This document shows, one piece after another, positions 61,510 to 64,000 of a DNA stretch of 64,000 nucleotides (the first letter of the stretch is position 1; each line of letters opens with the position of its first letter). The stretch is taken from NCBI GenBank assembly GCA_031841125.1, contig CM063113.1, positions 28,293,312 through 28,357,311 on the forward strand, written 5' to 3'. A model generated the notes under the pieces. The model did not search any database and was not told where the DNA came from. It saw only the letters and a list, made by a program, of their open reading frames with translations. A program made the position numbers and the translations under genes. This stretch comes from Acanthococcus lagerstroemiae (Eukaryota; Arthropoda; Insecta; Hemiptera; Eriococcidae).

Positions 61510-61940
61510 TTCACTTATTTGTTTCTGTTGTCCATAGCGTTCTCGGATGTTAGGCCATCTTCAGTGGATTTCCCTACCATTTCTTTTTGCTGGTCCTGTA
61601 TTTATAGTAATGTGTAGTACCGTATGGTAAACGTTGATGTGTGTTCTTATTGGTTGTCTGTGGTTGTGTAGTCTGTCCAATCAGGGAGTGTTGTGTTATT
61701 AATTTTAAAAGGTTCTCGCTTTGGAAGCTAGTTGTTGTGGTTATTAGGTGGTTTTGTTTTGTTTTTGCCATTATTATCTCTAGTTGTTCTTTTAAGTTTC
61801 TTTTCCTTGTGTTGTTTTCCATGTGTAGGATTTTGTACTTTTTTGTCAGTTTATGGTTGTTGTGTCCCTGGTCGTTGCAGTATTTCCCAAAAAGTAATTC
61901 GTCATTCTTTAGCTTCTGTGATTTTCATGCTCTTTAAATA
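61510..61940 (-). mobile_element. Penelope-like retroelement 3' fragment
   Basis: The minus strand reads MENNTRKRNLKEQLEIIMAK then TTTTSFQSENLLKLITQH, matching the tail of the element at 39400-40260 residue for residue in most places. The GIY-YIG core is not included. Confidence 0.75.
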
Positions 61941-62054
61941 TAGTGATGACCCATACACTATAGCATTCTTCTTCAAATTCGTCAAAGGAGATCCGTGTGT
62001 TTTGTTTATGTGAGAACTGTGCAGGTCTTCACACACGGAATGATTACATATAAG

Positions 62055-62085
62055 CTATTTATTTATTTATTTATTACATTATTTA
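62055..62085. repeat. (TTTA)n simple repeat
   Basis: TATTTATTTATTTATTTATT followed by ACATTATTTATG and a C-run. It could be the tail of a retroposon. Confidence 0.7.
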
Positions 62086-62452
62086 TGTCCCCCCCCTCCC
62101 AACAGGTGCCTGAAGGTCCCAATAATGGTGAGGGACAGCTTTGACAGTTTTACAAATGTCCTTAATTAAAGGAAATATATTTTTCGAAGAATATGGGGAA
62201 TAATAGGAAGACTGAAAAAATAAAAGCAAAAACAACAACTGAACTATAAAGTGGAAGAGTTTGGCACCAGAACAGACATATGGGATCGGCTACGAAGAGG
62301 GTCCAAGATCATGCGGATAGACTGAATGCCGGAACAATAATAATAAAGTGTGACAAATGTCTATAGACATGTTACATGAAATCGTACACAAATAAAATAC
62401 AACGTTGATGATAATATGTAATAATAAAGTTATCGTGTATTAGTCCTAGTAC

Positions 62453-62693
62453 AATTGAAGGGTAAATAATCAAAACCCATATTTGCCATTCTACTTCAAG
62501 GGTGCAAATAGGCAAAATACTGTACACGGGTGCAGGAATATCTTTGCTGCGCCTGTGGACGTGGAGAATGTTATACATATCGCACATTCACAGGCGCAGC
62601 ACAGATATTCCTACACCCGTGTACAATATTTTGCCTATTTGCGCCCCTGAAGTAAGATGGCAAATGTGAGTTTTGATTCGGTACCCTTCAATT
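62453..62693. repeat. Foldback hairpin of 241 bp
   Basis: The ends AATTGAAGGGTA and TACCCTTCAATT are exact inverse repeats. The arms pair nearly throughout, for example GTACACGGGTGCAGGAATAT with ATATTCCTACACCCGTGTAC. There is a small centre around GAGAATGTTATACATATC. Same architecture as 26754-27012 but unrelated in sequence. Confidence 0.85.
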
Positions 62694-63049
62694 ATCGGTG
62701 ATGTAACACAAAATATCGTGTATGATTCATCGTTCACTTCTGATAAAATAAGAGTTCATTTATTAATTTTCTTTAATGCGGTCTTCTACTAACATTAAAA
62801 CGTGCCTTTTTAGGTGTGTCAGATATCTATACCCCGTCTAAAAATGAACACCTTACAACTGAGTTCAGAGATCTCGAAAATCAATACACTGGACTCCCAA
62901 TCATCCGACATCCGTATTAACCCTTTCAAATTTTTTCTCCGACTTTTTCGGATAAACCCTCAAATCTTGGATAATCCGAATTGCGTTGACAGCTACTGCA
63001 TATCCCATTAATCAGAGTTTGTCAATATGCTTGAACATCTCCGTAAGTA

Positions 63050-63330
63050 TAGGGACGTTGCGAAGAGTTTTTTCTGGAGGGGCAAAAATTGTTAAAATCC
63101 CAACTGACTCAAGTAAACATTCCCCAGCATCAAAATTTGTTTGTCTTTGTAAAAAGGGAATTAAAAAAACACTTTTTGACTTGTTGGATTTTCTCATCAT
63201 TTGATCTAACTGACCCAAGTCAAAATTCCCAAGTATAAAAATTTGTTTGTATTAGCAAAAAACAAAATAAACAACGAAAAAAAGAAAGAAAAACACTTCT
63301 GACTTGTGTAATTTTTCCAACTTTTGATCC
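63050..63330 (-). mobile_element. Copy of the CAGGGACGYACC hAT-like family, expanded
   Basis: AGGGACGTTGCGAAGAG, then CCCAACTGACTCAAGTAAAC and TTTTTGACTTGTTGGATTTT match the 34636-34947 element read in reverse. A ~115-bp internal segment is present twice. Confidence 0.65.
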
Positions 63331-63353
63331 ATCTACTGATGGTGATAAGGTTA

Positions 63354-64000
63354 TCAGTCGTACGACCGGTTTGATGCAGCTATCCATTTCTCCCTATCTT
63401 GTGTAAGTTCTTCCATTTCGTTATAACATTTACATTTGACATCTTTGATTATCTGTAGAACAAACTGGAATATTTGCCGACTTACCCAATTCTTTCCTTT
63501 CACTTTTTCTTCTAGCAGCAGAGGTACTATTCCTGAGTGCCTCGGATTATGCCCTATTAGTTTATCTTTCCTTCTCTTCAGACAATTCCAAATATCCATT
63601 TTACCTCGTACTCTGTCAAGTACTTTCTCATTTCTTACTTCATCCGTCCGTTTAATGCTAAGTATCCGCTTATAGCATCACATCTCAAAAGCTTCGATCC
63701 TTCTTTTCTCTGGTTTTCCTCTGATCCACGTTTCACATCCATACGAGACTACACTCCAAACATAAGTTTTCAAGAACAATTTTTTGATTTCCAGATTTAT
63801 TTTTGATTTGAAAATATAAATTTTTCGATAAAATGCTAATTTGGCTTGTGCTATTCTACTACTAATATCCCTTTTACTCTGTCCATCTTTTGTTATTTTA
63901 CTCCCTATAGATTCGCTTACTTCCTCGATGTTTCCTGTCCAGTATTTATATTTAAGCTGTCATGTTCACATCAATTACATACCATTACTTTATTTTTATT
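63354..64000 (-). mobile_element. LINE ORF2 C-terminal fragment, runs off the window
   Basis: Minus strand from the right edge: YWTGNIEEVSESIGSKITKD and RISSRIAQAK-like residues (the YLGSxITxDG region), [28 protein letters not shown], stop, CYKRILSIKRTDEVRNEKVL. Then an 81-codon open stretch with KDKLIGHNPRHSGIV, LLEEKVKGKNWVSRQ and AASNRSYD at the end (63357). This is the post-RT part of a non-LTR element of the same subfamily as 17070-17227. Confidence 0.8.

Overview
The window looks like AT-rich nuclear DNA of an animal, most probably an insect or other arthropod. The two recognisable genes are split by GT-AG introns. The rest is dominated by degraded non-LTR retrotransposons, Penelope-like elements and many short non-autonomous DNA transposons. 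No operons, CRISPR arrays or tRNAs were seen. The species cannot be named from this sequence. The insect assignment is an inference from the rhomboid subtype and the transposon mix.

Region 17-3228 (+) is the 3' part of an EF-hand rhomboid intramembrane serine protease of the Drosophila rho-4 / vertebrate RHBDL3 type. It comprises seven exons including a 24-nt microexon. The N-terminus lies left of the window. Region 11050-18705 (+) is a complete five-exon mitochondrial citrate carrier gene (SLC25A1; scheggia in flies), 316 codons plus stop. Its last intron is 5.1 kb and holds two LINE remnants of different clades, a DNA-transposon relic and a 1.4-kb decayed tandem array built on a GAGTCTTAA-like word. 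The two genes share strand but show no functional link.

The interval 3.2-11 kb and everything after 18.7 kb contain no other gene I can defend. They hold: a MITE family with perfect ~29-bp terminal inverted repeats and 4-bp A/T target duplications (complete or near-complete copies at 6.9, 7.1, 35.9, 36.1, 36.7 and 46.0 kb); at least eight hAT-like elements with recognisable 8-bp target duplications (23.7, 26.0, 27.2, 30.5, 33.0, 34.6, 46.3, 47.0 kb); foldback hairpins at 26.8 and 62.5 kb; a 1.2-kb palindrome at 58.5-59.7 kb; an inverted-repeat element at 21.6-23.0 kb; RTE-like LINE copies at 13.8 (-), 25.5 (-), 27-28.2 (-), 43.2-46.6 (+) and 55.3-59.9 (-); an R1-clade ORF1 fragment at 17.2-17.8 (-); a further LINE running off the right edge (63.4-64.0, -); and Penelope-like GIY-YIG retroelement pieces at 39.4-40.3 (+) and 61.5-61.9 (-).

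Several insertions are nested and can be ordered in time. The LINE at 43-46.6 kb is interrupted by two DNA elements, and the LINE at 55-60 kb is split by the large palindrome. I found no convincing new multi-gene system. The most unusual items are the giant palindrome, the 4-bp-TSD MITE family and the decayed GAGTCTTAA array. All homology calls are from reading translated motifs, not from searches.
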